Below are positions 7,302-14,347 of a stretch of 16,622 nt of DNA, piece after piece (position 1 is the first letter of the stretch; each line of letters opens with the position of its first letter). Under the pieces are notes generated by a model. That model was not told the DNA's origin. It worked only from the letters and a program-made list of their open reading frames with translations, and ran no database searches. Source of the stretch: an uncultured Lachnospiraceae bacterium (GTDB lineage: Bacteria; Bacillota; Clostridia; Lachnospirales; Lachnospiraceae); NCBI GenBank assembly GCA_910579225.1, contig CAJTTI010000043.1, positions 1-16,622 of the forward strand, written 5' to 3'. Position numbers and translations under genes: made by a program.

Positions 7302-7315
7302 AGGGAAAAAATAAT

Positions 7316-8212
7316 ATGGTAGATAAACAAAAATACAATCAGAATCTGATGAAAATGATCCGGCGGATGCACACACTGGTGGAAAATGAAGATATTGAGA
7401 AACAGCGCGCATCCAAAGACAGTCTGGGAAATCTGCTGGTGCGAAGCAACGACATGAATTATGAAGATGTGGAAGTGGACGGAATTTCTGCAGAATGGGT
7501 CAGTGTAAGACGAAACCACATGAAAAAATACGTATTGCTCTATTGCCATGGCGGCGGTTACAACACTGGCAGCCTGAAATATGCCAGAAGTATCACCAAT
7601 AAACTGGCAGCTTCTACTTCTATGGATGTTCTAAGCTTTGACTATCGCCTGGCGCCGGAAAATCCCTATCCGGCAGCTCTTTTTGACGCATTGAAGATGT
7701 GGGATTATCTGATGTATCAGGGATATGGCGCCCGGGATGTGATTCTTGCCGGAGATTCAGCAGGCGGGAATCTGGCCCTTGCCCTTACCCTGAAATTAAA
7801 AGAACAGAACCGCATCCTTCCAAGAGGACTGGTTCTGTTCTCTCCCTGGACGGATCTGACCAGAAGCGGTGTATCCCACCGGAATAAGCGGGCTATTGAT
7901 CCGATCCTGACAGAAGAATATCTGACACGCGCAATTCAGGATTATGCCAAAGACCGGGATCTTCAGGACCCTTTTATCTCTCCTCTATATGCAGATTTTC
8001 ATGATTTTCCACCCACCCTGATTCAGGCCGGAGCCAACGGAATCCTACTGTCGGACTCCCAGGATCTGCACAAACAGATGATCCGCCACCAGGTAGGCGC
8101 CCGGATCGCCGTCTATCAGGGTATGTGGCATGTATTCCAGATGTCTCCGTTCAAAACTGCTTATGAGGCCATGGATCAGGCCGCAGAATTTATATTCGAT
8201 ATCTGTCGTTAA
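7316..8212 (+). CDS. Alpha/beta-hydrolase esterase of the hormone-sensitive-lipase family
   Basis: 298 aa carboxylesterase-type enzyme. Motifs are the oxyanion loop HGGG (78-81), DYRLAPENPYPAA (109-121) and the nucleophile elbow GDSAGG with Ser148. Asp247 in GILLSDS and His272 in GMWHVF would complete the triad. Length and order match family IV (HSL) esterases acting on short acyl esters. No signal peptide is seen, so it should be cytosolic. The start is fixed by an in-frame stop (TAA 7298-7300) just upstream; the Shine-Dalgarno is weak (AGGG, 10 nt away). It is divergent from the acyltransferase/zinc-ribbon operon across 226 bp, suggesting opposing activities on the same ester pool; that link is inferred from position. 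Confidence 0.9.
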   Translation: MVDKQKYNQNLMKMIRRMHTLVENEDIEKQRASKDSLGNLLVRSNDMNYEDVEVDGISAEWVSVRRNHMKKYVLLYCHGGGYNTGSLKYARSITNKLAASTSMDVLSFDYRLAPENPYPAALFDALKMWDYLMYQGYGARDVILAGDSAGGNLALALTLKLKEQNRILPRGLVLFSPWTDLTRSGVSHRNKRAIDPILTEEYLTRAIQDYAKDRDLQDPFISPLYADFHDFPPTLIQAGANGILLSDSQDLHKQMIRHQVGARIAVYQGMWHVFQMSPFKTAYEAMDQAAEFIFDICR

Positions 8213-8221
8213 AAACTACAG

Positions 8222-8290
8222 GCAGGGCTGTGACATATAGGAAACAGGCGTCTGCATAATTTTGCAATACCTGTTTTCATGTCAGCCTGC
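8222..8290. terminator. Nested imperfect hairpin between convergent esterase and DegV genes
   Basis: The inner stem is GGAAACAGG (8240-8248) with CCTGTTTTC (8270-8278), with one G-U pair. The outer arms pair GCAGG with bulged CTG/GACAT (8222-8236) against ATGTC-AG-CCTGC (8279-8290). The TTTT after CCTG belongs to the stem's 3' arm, so the U-tract is poor. The position, 10 bp past the esterase stop and 12 bp from the DegV stop, suggests a shared bidirectional terminator. Confidence 0.45.
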
Positions 8291-8301
8291 GATTTGTCTC
8301 A

Positions 8302-9162
8302 TTAGTCCAGATACTGGATTCCGGCACCCAGCAATCCGGCACCCAGATAGATGCTGAGAGCTGCTCCAATCTTAGCCCTGTACAGACAGCGACTGTCCGG
8401 CAAAGCCCTTGTAAGTTTCTCTGCCAGGGCTTCCCGTTCTGCATGGGCGCCGCCGTCTGCAACCACCAGATTATATGGACGGCCTTCTTCCTTCAGATCA
8501 TCCACCAGCTGTAGCAGCCGTTTCTCCACCTGTCTGCGGGTCCGTACTTTGGCCGCCGTATAGATCTCCCCTTCTGTGTCAAAAGACAGGATGGGTTTGA
8601 TATCCAGAAGCATTCCCGCAAAAGCCGCCGCCTTTCCGATTCTGCCACCCTTTTCCAGATATTCCAGAGTGTCAATGGAAAAGAAAACTTTTGTGTTCTG
8701 AATCAACCGTTCAATCTTTTGCTTCAGTTCCAGAAACCCCATGCCCTCTTCTACATATCTGGCTGCCTGGAGCGCAATGACACCGATCCCGATACTTGCC
8801 TGCCTGGAGTCATAGACTTCCAATTCCAGTCCTTCTACTTCCTCTGCTTTCAACCGCATATGATTCACGGTTCCGGAGAGACCTCCTGACAGAAGAATTG
8901 CCACTGCCTTCGTATACCCCTGTTCTTTCACCCTGTCAAATGTATCTTCCATGTCTGCTCCGCTAGGAGTGCTGGATTTCGGCAGCTCTGTTTTCTGCTT
9001 TTCATAAATGTCTTCTGCATGGATATCTATTCCGTCCCGGTATTCTCCGTCGGAACAGATAATTCTCATGGGAAGTATGAAAATATGGTACTTTTCCGCC
9101 AGTTCCTGTGGCACATCTGCACAGGAATCTGTGATCACTGCAATTTTCTCTGTTGTTGACAT
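8302..9162 (-). CDS. DegV family protein (fatty-acid-binding, FakB-like)
   Basis: Cytosolic protein that binds a fatty acid; characterised members (FakB) present it to the kinase FakA for phosphorylation and entry into phospholipid synthesis. The start is taken at ATG 9162 (286 aa): MSTTEKIAVITDSCADVP is the normal DegV N-terminus and GAGGA lies just upstream. A further in-frame ATG at 9231 would add 23 unrelated residues overlapping the promoter. Motifs are TDSCAD (10-15), STPSGAD, SGGLSGT (variant of SSGLSGTY), YDSRQASIG, LEYLEKGGRIG and the Gly-rich end GAALSIYLGAGLLGAG. No fakA gene is in the window. The neighbouring acyltransferase/esterase genes also concern acyl groups, but the DegV gene is convergent with the esterase and not in its operon. 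Confidence 0.9.
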   Translation of the reverse strand: MSTTEKIAVITDSCADVPQELAEKYHIFILPMRIICSDGEYRDGIDIHAEDIYEKQKTELPKSSTPSGADMEDTFDRVKEQGYTKAVAILLSGGLSGTVNHMRLKAEEVEGLELEVYDSRQASIGIGVIALQAARYVEEGMGFLELKQKIERLIQNTKVFFSIDTLEYLEKGGRIGKAAAFAGMLLDIKPILSFDTEGEIYTAAKVRTRRQVEKRLLQLVDDLKEEGRPYNLVVADGGAHAEREALAEKLTRALPDSRCLYRAKIGAALSIYLGAGLLGAGIQYLD

Positions 9163-9202
9163 TGTTTCCTCATTCCTTTGTATATCAAAATAGTTAAAAA
9201 GT

Positions 9203-9231
9203 ATCTTAATACAACTGCCTGGAAGTTGCAA
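9203..9231 (-). promoter_or_regulatory. Candidate degV-family gene promoter
   Basis: On the minus strand TTGCAA (9226-9231) and TAAGAT (9203-9208) lie 17 bp apart, each 4/6 to consensus. This would give a leader of about 34 nt ending in the GAGGA ribosome site before ATG 9162. An overlapping TTGACT three bases upstream of TTGCAA would need a 19-bp spacer to TATTAA, so the first pairing is preferred. Confidence 0.45.
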
Positions 9232-9292
9232 GTCAATTTTTCGATTTTATTCATAAATTTTTCACAAAATTTCATATTTTTTTCTCATTTTC

Positions 9293-9321
9293 TTGACTTT
9301 TTCTTACATCCGTATTACTCT
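9293..9321 (+). promoter_or_regulatory. Candidate promoter of the lysine-riboswitch transcript
   Basis: TTGACT (9293-9298, 5/6) is followed after 17 bp by TACTCT (9316-9321, 3/6). The start would be near 9328, about 25 nt before riboswitch stem P1, as normal for an L-box. The -35 is good and the -10 weak; TATAGA at 9321-9326 is an alternative -10 but lacks a matching -35. It lies in an AT-rich stretch divergent from the DegV promoter. Confidence 0.45.
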
Positions 9322-9353
9322 ATAGACATCTGTAAAGGAAATATTAAAGATAA

Positions 9354-9515
9354 GATAGAGGTGCGGCTAATACCAGCAGGTTTCTTCACGAAGGGACAGG
9401 CATCCCGAAGGTTCCGAAGAGATTATCCGCCGAAGTAGTGTTCTTGCCTGAAAGAGCGCTGCTGGGGTGCAGCAGAATATGCTGTACACTGTCACAGGTT
9501 ATGTGGAGCGCTATC
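9354..9515 (+). promoter_or_regulatory. Lysine riboswitch (L-box) aptamer
   Basis: The conserved L-box core is seen in order: GATAGAGGTGCGG at the 5' side, a GAAGG-rich middle, GCCGAAG (at about 9431), CTGCTGGGG...CAGCAG as a stem-loop, CTGTCACAGG (about 9489) and TGGAGCGCTATC at the 3' side. P1 closes by GATAG (9354-9358) with CTATC (9511-9515). About 162 nt is a normal aptamer length. Lysine binding should stabilise P1 and let the following terminator form, switching off the transporter gene when lysine is plentiful. This call uses remembered family consensus (B. subtilis lysC leader); the match of several separated blocks makes it strong. Confidence 0.92.
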
Positions 9516-9536
9516 GTTTGGGAAGAAATTTCTGCG

Positions 9537-9580
9537 GTCATGGACGTTGCACGTGCCATGACTTTTTCTTTTGTCTTTTT
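9537..9580 (+). terminator. Expression-platform terminator of the lysine riboswitch
   Basis: GTCATGGACGT (9537-9547), loop TGC, then ACGT (9551-9554), a bulged G and CCATGAC (9556-9562) form an 11-bp stem. It is followed by TTTTTCTTTTGTCTTTTT (9563-9580). This is a strong intrinsic terminator 22 nt past aptamer stem P1 and 31 nt before the transporter ATG, so read-through is required for expression. I could not identify the competing antiterminator pairing by eye. Confidence 0.88.
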
Positions 9581-9611
9581 ACAGAAATAAAATTATAGGT
9601 GGGAAAATGTT

Positions 9612-11111
9612 ATGTATGCAACTTTCTGGTCCCTGGTGCCGCCTCTGGTGGCAATTATCCTTGCACTGATCACCAAAGAGGTCTACAGTTCCCTTTTCAT
9701 CGGAATTGTGACAGCTGCACTGTTTATTACAAACTTTGATGTGGCATCTGCGTATACGACCATGTTCAATGATGGTTTTATCGCCAGTCTGTCTGATGCT
9801 TCTCATGTGGGAATTCTGATCTTCCTGGTCATCCTCGGTACCATTGTCGTGCTGATGAATAAGGCAGGCGGCTCTGCTGCTTATGGAAAATGGGCGCAGG
9901 AAAAGATTAAGACGAGAAAGGGAACACTGCTTGCGACTTTCGCACTGGGTGTCCTGATCTTCGTGGACGACTATTTTAACTGTCTGACGGTGGGCAGCGT
10001 TATGCGCCCCGTAACAGACAAGCACAATGTATCCCGTGCCAAGCTGGCGTATCTGATTGACGCGACTGCAGCTCCGGTCTGTATGATCGCACCAATCTCT
10101 TCCTGGGCCGCAGCAGTGGCAGGTGTTGTAGAAGGTACAGACGGACTCACATTGTTCATTAATGCAATTCCTTATAATCTGTATTCGCTTCTTACCATAG
10201 CGACAATCATTCTCATTACCTGTTTTGACATTGATTTTGGATTGATGAAAAAACATGAGGACAATGCTAAAAAGGGTGATCTCTTTACTTCCGGCGGACA
10301 GGTTGCCGGAGACAGTTCCATGGATGCCGTATCAGACAAAGGAAAAGTTATAGATCTTGCTTTCCCGGTGATTGTACTGATCATTTCCTGTATTGTAGGA
10401 ATGATCTATACCGGAGGCTTCTTTGAGGGTGAAAATTTTGTCAATGCATTTGCAAACTGTGACGCTTCCCTGGGACTGCCTCTTGGATCCGCCGCTGCTC
10501 TTTTAATTATCTTTGCATTTTATATCGGTCGCAGAGTCCTGTCCTTTAAAGACTGCATGGGTTCTTTCCCTGAAGGCTTTAAAGCCATGATCAGTCCGAT
10601 TCTGATTCTGTCCTTTGCATGGACCTTATCTGGTCTGACCAAGATGTTGGGGGCTGCAGAATACGTCAGCGCCATCTTTGAGGGAAGTGCAGCCGGCCTG
10701 ACTGGTATGCTTCCCGCTATCGTGTTCCTGGTTGCAATCTTTCTGGCGTTCTCCACTGGTACTTCCTGGGGGACATTCGGAATCCTTCTTCCAATCGTTG
10801 TCGGCATCAATCTGCCGGGCAACTTACTGATCATCACAATTGCTGCATGTCTGGCCGGCGCTGTCTGCGGAGACCACTGCTCTCCCATCTCAGACACGAC
10901 AATCATGGCTTCTGCTGGAGCCCAGTGTGATCACATCAACCATGTATCTACGCAGCTTCCCTACGCGCTGCTGGTTGCCGCCGTATCTTTCGTGGGTTAC
11001 TGTATTGCCGGTTTCGTGCAAAATGCATGGATCATCCTTGCAATCTCGCTGGTATTGCTCTGCGTGGTATTATTTGCGGTTAAGAAATTTCTGGTGATAC
11101 CGGAGGATTAA
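9612..11111 (+). CDS. NhaC-family transporter, probable lysine permease
   Basis: 499-aa membrane protein of the NhaC Na+/H+ antiporter superfamily with about eleven or twelve helices. Family landmarks are WSLVPPLVAIILALITKEVY at the N-terminus, FVDDYFNCLTVGSVMRPVTD (about 117-136), ATAAPVCMIAPISSWAA (about 151-167) and, near the C-terminus, FSTGTSWGTFGI and CGDHCSPISDTTIM. Sequence alone says cation-coupled carrier. The lysine riboswitch directly upstream makes lysine the likely substrate, as proposed for the LysW group of NhaC-like proteins in published comparative genomics (recalled, not checked). AGGTGGG (9597-9603) sits 8 nt before ATG; an ATG at 9607 is in another frame. It is a single-gene unit ended by the hairpin at 11181-11222. 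Confidence 0.88.
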   Translation: MYATFWSLVPPLVAIILALITKEVYSSLFIGIVTAALFITNFDVASAYTTMFNDGFIASLSDASHVGILIFLVILGTIVVLMNKAGGSAAYGKWAQEKIKTRKGTLLATFALGVLIFVDDYFNCLTVGSVMRPVTDKHNVSRAKLAYLIDATAAPVCMIAPISSWAAAVAGVVEGTDGLTLFINAIPYNLYSLLTIATIILITCFDIDFGLMKKHEDNAKKGDLFTSGGQVAGDSSMDAVSDKGKVIDLAFPVIVLIISCIVGMIYTGGFFEGENFVNAFANCDASLGLPLGSAAALLIIFAFYIGRRVLSFKDCMGSFPEGFKAMISPILILSFAWTLSGLTKMLGAAEYVSAIFEGSAAGLTGMLPAIVFLVAIFLAFSTGTSWGTFGILLPIVVGINLPGNLLIITIAACLAGAVCGDHCSPISDTTIMASAGAQCDHINHVSTQLPYALLVAAVSFVGYCIAGFVQNAWIILAISLVLLCVVLFAVKKFLVIPED

Positions 11112-11180
11112 AAAACATACCAATACCCGGCTGATGTTCAACTTATATTTCTGATCAGGTTTGTCACAGATATAGTGTAA

Positions 11181-11222
11181 AAAGCAGCTGCAACATATGA
11201 TACTGTATGTTGCAGCTGCTTT
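11181..11222. terminator. Bidirectional terminator, perfect 17-bp inverted repeat
   Basis: AAAGCAGCTGCAACATA (11181-11197) pairs without mismatch with TATGTTGCAGCTGCTTT (11206-11222) around an 8-nt loop. Leftward it is followed by UUUUU within the stem end and beyond, fitting termination of the nrd operon that stops at 11275. Rightward it has only UUU then A, adequate for the transporter gene stopping at 11111. The rest of the 163-bp gap holds nothing I recognise. Confidence 0.8.
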
Positions 11223-11274
11223 ATCTGTTGTTATATAGAACGATACATTTTAACAGCAGGCAATGAAGACTATG

Positions 11275-11808
11275 TCATAAATCTTCATATTCACTTTTAT
11301 ATAATACGACTGTACCAGTTTCCCTTGTTTTTGCCAGATCAATGACTCGCTGATTGCTGCTTCCCCGGTATGGCAGCGTTAAATCCCGTTCTGCCAGCAG
11401 AAAAGGACCATCCACCAGCAAATCAGCCAATGACAGAAGCTCCCGGACACCCGGCTTCTCTGATTTTGTCAGCTGTTCATACAGATCCCCGGTATAGATG
11501 GTCAGATTCTTTCCCAGCGCTTTCACCCTCCTGGCCACCGGTATCAGCGCCTCTGCCTGGAGAAATGGCTCTCCTCCGGAAAATGTAACACCGGCAGACA
11601 GTGGGTTTGCAGCAATTTGCTGTAAAATTTCTTCCACATCTGCATCCCTGCCTCCCTTTGGGTCATGAGTCTGTGGATTGTGACAGCCGGGACAATGATG
11701 CGGACATCCCTGTGTAAAAATCACATAGCGTATCCCAGGTCCATCCACAATAGAATCTGTCAAAGTTCCTGCAATCCGGAGGGACTCAGGACAAACTGTG
11801 TTTAACAC
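11275..11808 (-). CDS. nrdG: Anaerobic ribonucleotide reductase activating enzyme NrdG
   Basis: Radical SAM activase that installs the glycyl radical on class III ribonucleotide reductase. The Fe-S motif is C35-PHH-C39-PG-C42 (CxxxCxxC), preceded by DSIVDGPGIRYVIFTQG; the SAM-binding GGEP is in TFSGGEPFLQAE. The start chosen is GTG 11808 (177 aa): AGGAG (11816-11820) lies 7 nt upstream, and the protein then begins close to the family's usual N-terminus (LRIAGTLTDSIVDGPG). The frame is open to an ATG at 11892, but that would add 28 residues fully inside the upstream small gene and without a ribosome site. It overlaps the 52-codon glycyl-radical gene by 23 bp, so synthesis of activase and radical subunit should be coupled. 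Confidence 0.92.
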   Translation of the reverse strand: MLNTVCPESLRIAGTLTDSIVDGPGIRYVIFTQGCPHHCPGCHNPQTHDPKGGRDADVEEILQQIAANPLSAGVTFSGGEPFLQAEALIPVARRVKALGKNLTIYTGDLYEQLTKSEKPGVRELLSLADLLVDGPFLLAERDLTLPYRGSSNQRVIDLAKTRETGTVVLYKSEYEDL

Positions 11809-11944
11809 GGTCTTTCTCCTCTGCCCTCTTGGCATTGTTAAACCGATCAGTCGTTCCGACCAGATATCCCGTAATCCTTCGGATCCGGTCAAATTTTACA
11901 TTCTCTCCCACCTGTCCGTTGTCCGGTAGTATTTTTCCTGCCAT
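11786..11944 (-). CDS. Separate glycyl-radical domain of anaerobic ribonucleotide reductase (52 aa)
   Basis: A short gene that would be missed by a 60-residue cut-off. The translation begins MAGKILPDNGQVGENVKFDR and continues IRRITGYLVGTTDRFNNAKR, then AEEKDRVKHSLS and TGA. The block RxxGYL...RFNxxKxxExxxRVKH matches the C-terminal end of fused NrdD proteins (E. coli RVCGYLG...RPFNAGKQEEVKRRVKH, recalled), and Gly26 aligns with the radical glycine. In the fused enzyme that glycine also lies about 30 residues from the C-terminus. TAGGAGG lies 8 nt before ATG, so it is independently translated. It follows the large NrdD gene by 72 bp and overlaps nrdG by 23 bp. The coding evidence is the strong motif plus RBS; function as an in-trans radical subunit is inferred. 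Confidence 0.88.
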   Translation of the reverse strand: MAGKILPDNGQVGENVKFDRIRRITGYLVGTTDRFNNAKRAEEKDRVKHSLS

Positions 11945-12016
11945 CGCGCCTTCCTCCTATTTACATAATTTATTTATGTCAATATAATTTGTTTTTCATG
12001 AATAATGTGCATATTT

Positions 12017-14332
12017 CTAATGATTCGGATCCAGATAGACCGGGATATCCGGATATTTTTTCCGAAGTTCATTGAGTCGTTCAATGGTGACCGGTTCCCC
12101 TTCCCGTCTGCCGCATCTGGGACACACTTCATCAATGACTCCGGTAAATCCACAGACCGGATCCCGGTCCACCGGATGATTCACGGAACCATAACCAATC
12201 CCGCTTTCTTTCATACAGCGGATGACTGCTTCAAAGGCTTCCGGATTCTTGGCCGTATCCCCGTCCAGTTCTACATAGCTGATATGTCCCGCATTGGTCA
12301 GCGCATGATAAGGGGCCTCAATCCGGATCTTATCAAATGCATTGATCGGATAATAGACAGGTACATGGAACGAATTGGTGTAATAGTCTCGGTCAGTTAC
12401 TCCAGGTATTTTGCCGAACCGCTTCTGGTCAATCCGTACAAATCTTCCGGACAATCCCTCCGCCGGTGTGGCAAGCAGCGTAAAATTCAATCCTGTATCT
12501 TCCGACATTCGATCCATATATTCCCGCATATGGGAGATGATCTCATATCCCAGTTTTCGACTCTCTTCACTTTCTCCATGATGTTTTCCAGTCAGGGCAA
12601 CCAAAGTCTCTGCCAGTCCGATGAATCCAACACTTAAAGTCCCATTTTTCAGGATCTCGCCCACCGGGTCATGAACCCCAAGTTCCCCGGAATCCATCCA
12701 GATTCCCTGTCCCATAAGAAACGGATAATTTTTTACAGTCTTTTTCTTCTGAATCTCAAAACGGTGCAGAAGCTGCCGGCAGCAAAGCTCCAGACGCTTG
12801 TCCAGATTTTTATAGAAAGCATCCATATTTTTGTGCGCCGTGATGCCAAGGCGGGGCAGATTAACTGAAGTAAAACTTAAGTTTCCTCTACCGCAGGTAA
12901 CTTCTCTCTTCGGATTATAATGGTTGCCCATCACCCTGGTCCGGCAGCCCATATAGGCGATCTCTGTGTTATAATCCCCTTCTTTGTAATATTGAAGATT
13001 AAAAGGCGCATCAATAAAACTGAAATTCGGGAACAACCGTTTGGCGGATACTTTGATGGCAAGGCGAAACAGATCATAGTTTGGTTCTCCCGGATGGTAA
13101 TTGATCCCCTCTTTCACTTTGAAAATCTGAACCGGGAAAATAGCCGTCTCTCCGTTACCAAGCCCCGCATCCGTAACTTTCAGAAGATTCCGGACAGCCA
13201 TACGCGCTTCTGGGGATGTACAGGTTCCATAGTTGATAGAGCTGAACGGCACCTGTGCCCCCGCCCGTGAATTCATGGTATTCAGGTTATGAATCAGAGA
13301 TTCCATAGCCTGATATGTGAGCATATCCGTTTCCTTCATTGCAATACGGGTGGAAGTCCGGTGACATCTCCGAATATCCGTTTCTTCCGGCATTTCCCCC
13401 AGCCATTCTTTTCCGCAGGAAAGAAACCACTGCACAAAATGTTCTTCAAAGTCGTCAATGTTTGCCATGTTGATCCGCTCCGGCATGGCATCTTTCAGGG
13501 CCTGGCGAAATTCGTCGGAAAGAACTTTCTCACAATCATGTTCCAGCCAAAAATATCTCTGCACTGCATCATAGTATTCCTTCCGGAACGTGCATGCCAC
13601 ACCGTCTGCCATAGCATAATCAAAATTCGGAACCGACTGTCCGCCGTGCATTTCATTCTGATTAGCCTGTATGGCGATACAGGCCAGCGCCGCGTAACTG
13701 GCAATGGATCTGGGCTGCCGAATGTATCCATGTCCGGTGGAAAATCCATCTTTAAATAACTGAATCAGGTCAATCTGGCAGCAGGTCTCTGTCAGCATAT
13801 AGAAATCTTTATCATGAATGTGGATATCGCCGTTCAAATGCGCCGCTGCAATATCCTTGGGGAGGATGTAATTATCCACAAAATAATTGGCTCCTTCGGA
13901 ACCATATTTCAACATGGTCCCCATGGAAGTATCCGCGTCGATATTGGCATTTTCACGTTTGATATCTGCATCTGCCGCACTGGTAAAAGTCAGCTCCCGG
14001 TAAATATCCACCAGATCTGCTTCTGTCTTACGTACTTTCGTGTGCTCTGCCCGATATAGAATGTATGCTTTTGCCGTCTTGGCAAACCCGTTCTCAATCA
14101 GTTTTTCTTCCACCAGATCCTGAATCTGCTCCACATCCGGTGTCTTTTCATCCGGGATGGCATCCACCACTGCGACTACCAGTTTTTCAAACTGATATGG
14201 AGCAATTGCCTCCACTCTCGCCGCTTCATTGGCCTTTCGAATTGCGTCTCCGATCTTCTTCACGTCAAATGGCACCGGCATTCCGTTACGCTTTTTAATA
14301 AGCTCCGGGTATACAACGACGTTTCCCCTCAT
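12017..14332 (-). CDS. nrdD: Anaerobic ribonucleoside-triphosphate reductase, catalytic chain lacking the glycyl-radical tail
   Basis: Class III reductase converting NTPs to dNTPs without oxygen. The start is ATG 14332 (771 aa), with GGAGG 7 nt upstream; an in-frame ATG at 14368 has no ribosome site and would overlap a NrdR box. Residues about 8-100 are an ATP-cone (LIKKRNGMPVPFD), the allosteric domain. The barrel follows, with HGGQSVPNFDYAMADG (229-244), MNSRAGAQVPFSSINYGT (353-370) and MGCRTRV, where C463 is the likely thiyl-radical cysteine. The tail holds C727, C737 and C740 (CPRCG), a reduced version of the usual four-Cys zinc site. The chain ends at LDPNH, TAG, with no RVxGYL glycyl motif; that motif is in the separate 52-codon gene downstream. 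Confidence 0.93.
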   Translation of the reverse strand: MRGNVVVYPELIKKRNGMPVPFDVKKIGDAIRKANEAARVEAIAPYQFEKLVVAVVDAIPDEKTPDVEQIQDLVEEKLIENGFAKTAKAYILYRAEHTKVRKTEADLVDIYRELTFTSAADADIKRENANIDADTSMGTMLKYGSEGANYFVDNYILPKDIAAAHLNGDIHIHDKDFYMLTETCCQIDLIQLFKDGFSTGHGYIRQPRSIASYAALACIAIQANQNEMHGGQSVPNFDYAMADGVACTFRKEYYDAVQRYFWLEHDCEKVLSDEFRQALKDAMPERINMANIDDFEEHFVQWFLSCGKEWLGEMPEETDIRRCHRTSTRIAMKETDMLTYQAMESLIHNLNTMNSRAGAQVPFSSINYGTCTSPEARMAVRNLLKVTDAGLGNGETAIFPVQIFKVKEGINYHPGEPNYDLFRLAIKVSAKRLFPNFSFIDAPFNLQYYKEGDYNTEIAYMGCRTRVMGNHYNPKREVTCGRGNLSFTSVNLPRLGITAHKNMDAFYKNLDKRLELCCRQLLHRFEIQKKKTVKNYPFLMGQGIWMDSGELGVHDPVGEILKNGTLSVGFIGLAETLVALTGKHHGESEESRKLGYEIISHMREYMDRMSEDTGLNFTLLATPAEGLSGRFVRIDQKRFGKIPGVTDRDYYTNSFHVPVYYPINAFDKIRIEAPYHALTNAGHISYVELDGDTAKNPEAFEAVIRCMKESGIGYGSVNHPVDRDPVCGFTGVIDEVCPRCGRREGEPVTIERLNELRKKYPDIPVYLDPNH

Positions 14333-14347
14333 CCTATCTCCTCCAAG

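Noticed and set aside
9163..9231. N-terminal extension of the DegV protein from ATG 9231
   Set aside because: The extra residues do not resemble DegV proteins and the region contains the likely promoter; ATG 9162 has the family N-terminus and a ribosome site.
9579..10256. 225-aa reverse-strand frame opposite the NhaC-type gene
   Set aside because: It is Cys/His/Gln-rich and low in hydrophobic order, has no ribosome site, and covers a gene with strong family motifs plus the riboswitch terminator; a shadow frame.
11809..11892. N-terminal extension of NrdG from ATG 11892
   Set aside because: The added 28 residues are the out-of-frame reading of the glycyl-radical gene and lack a Shine-Dalgarno; GTG 11808 fits better.
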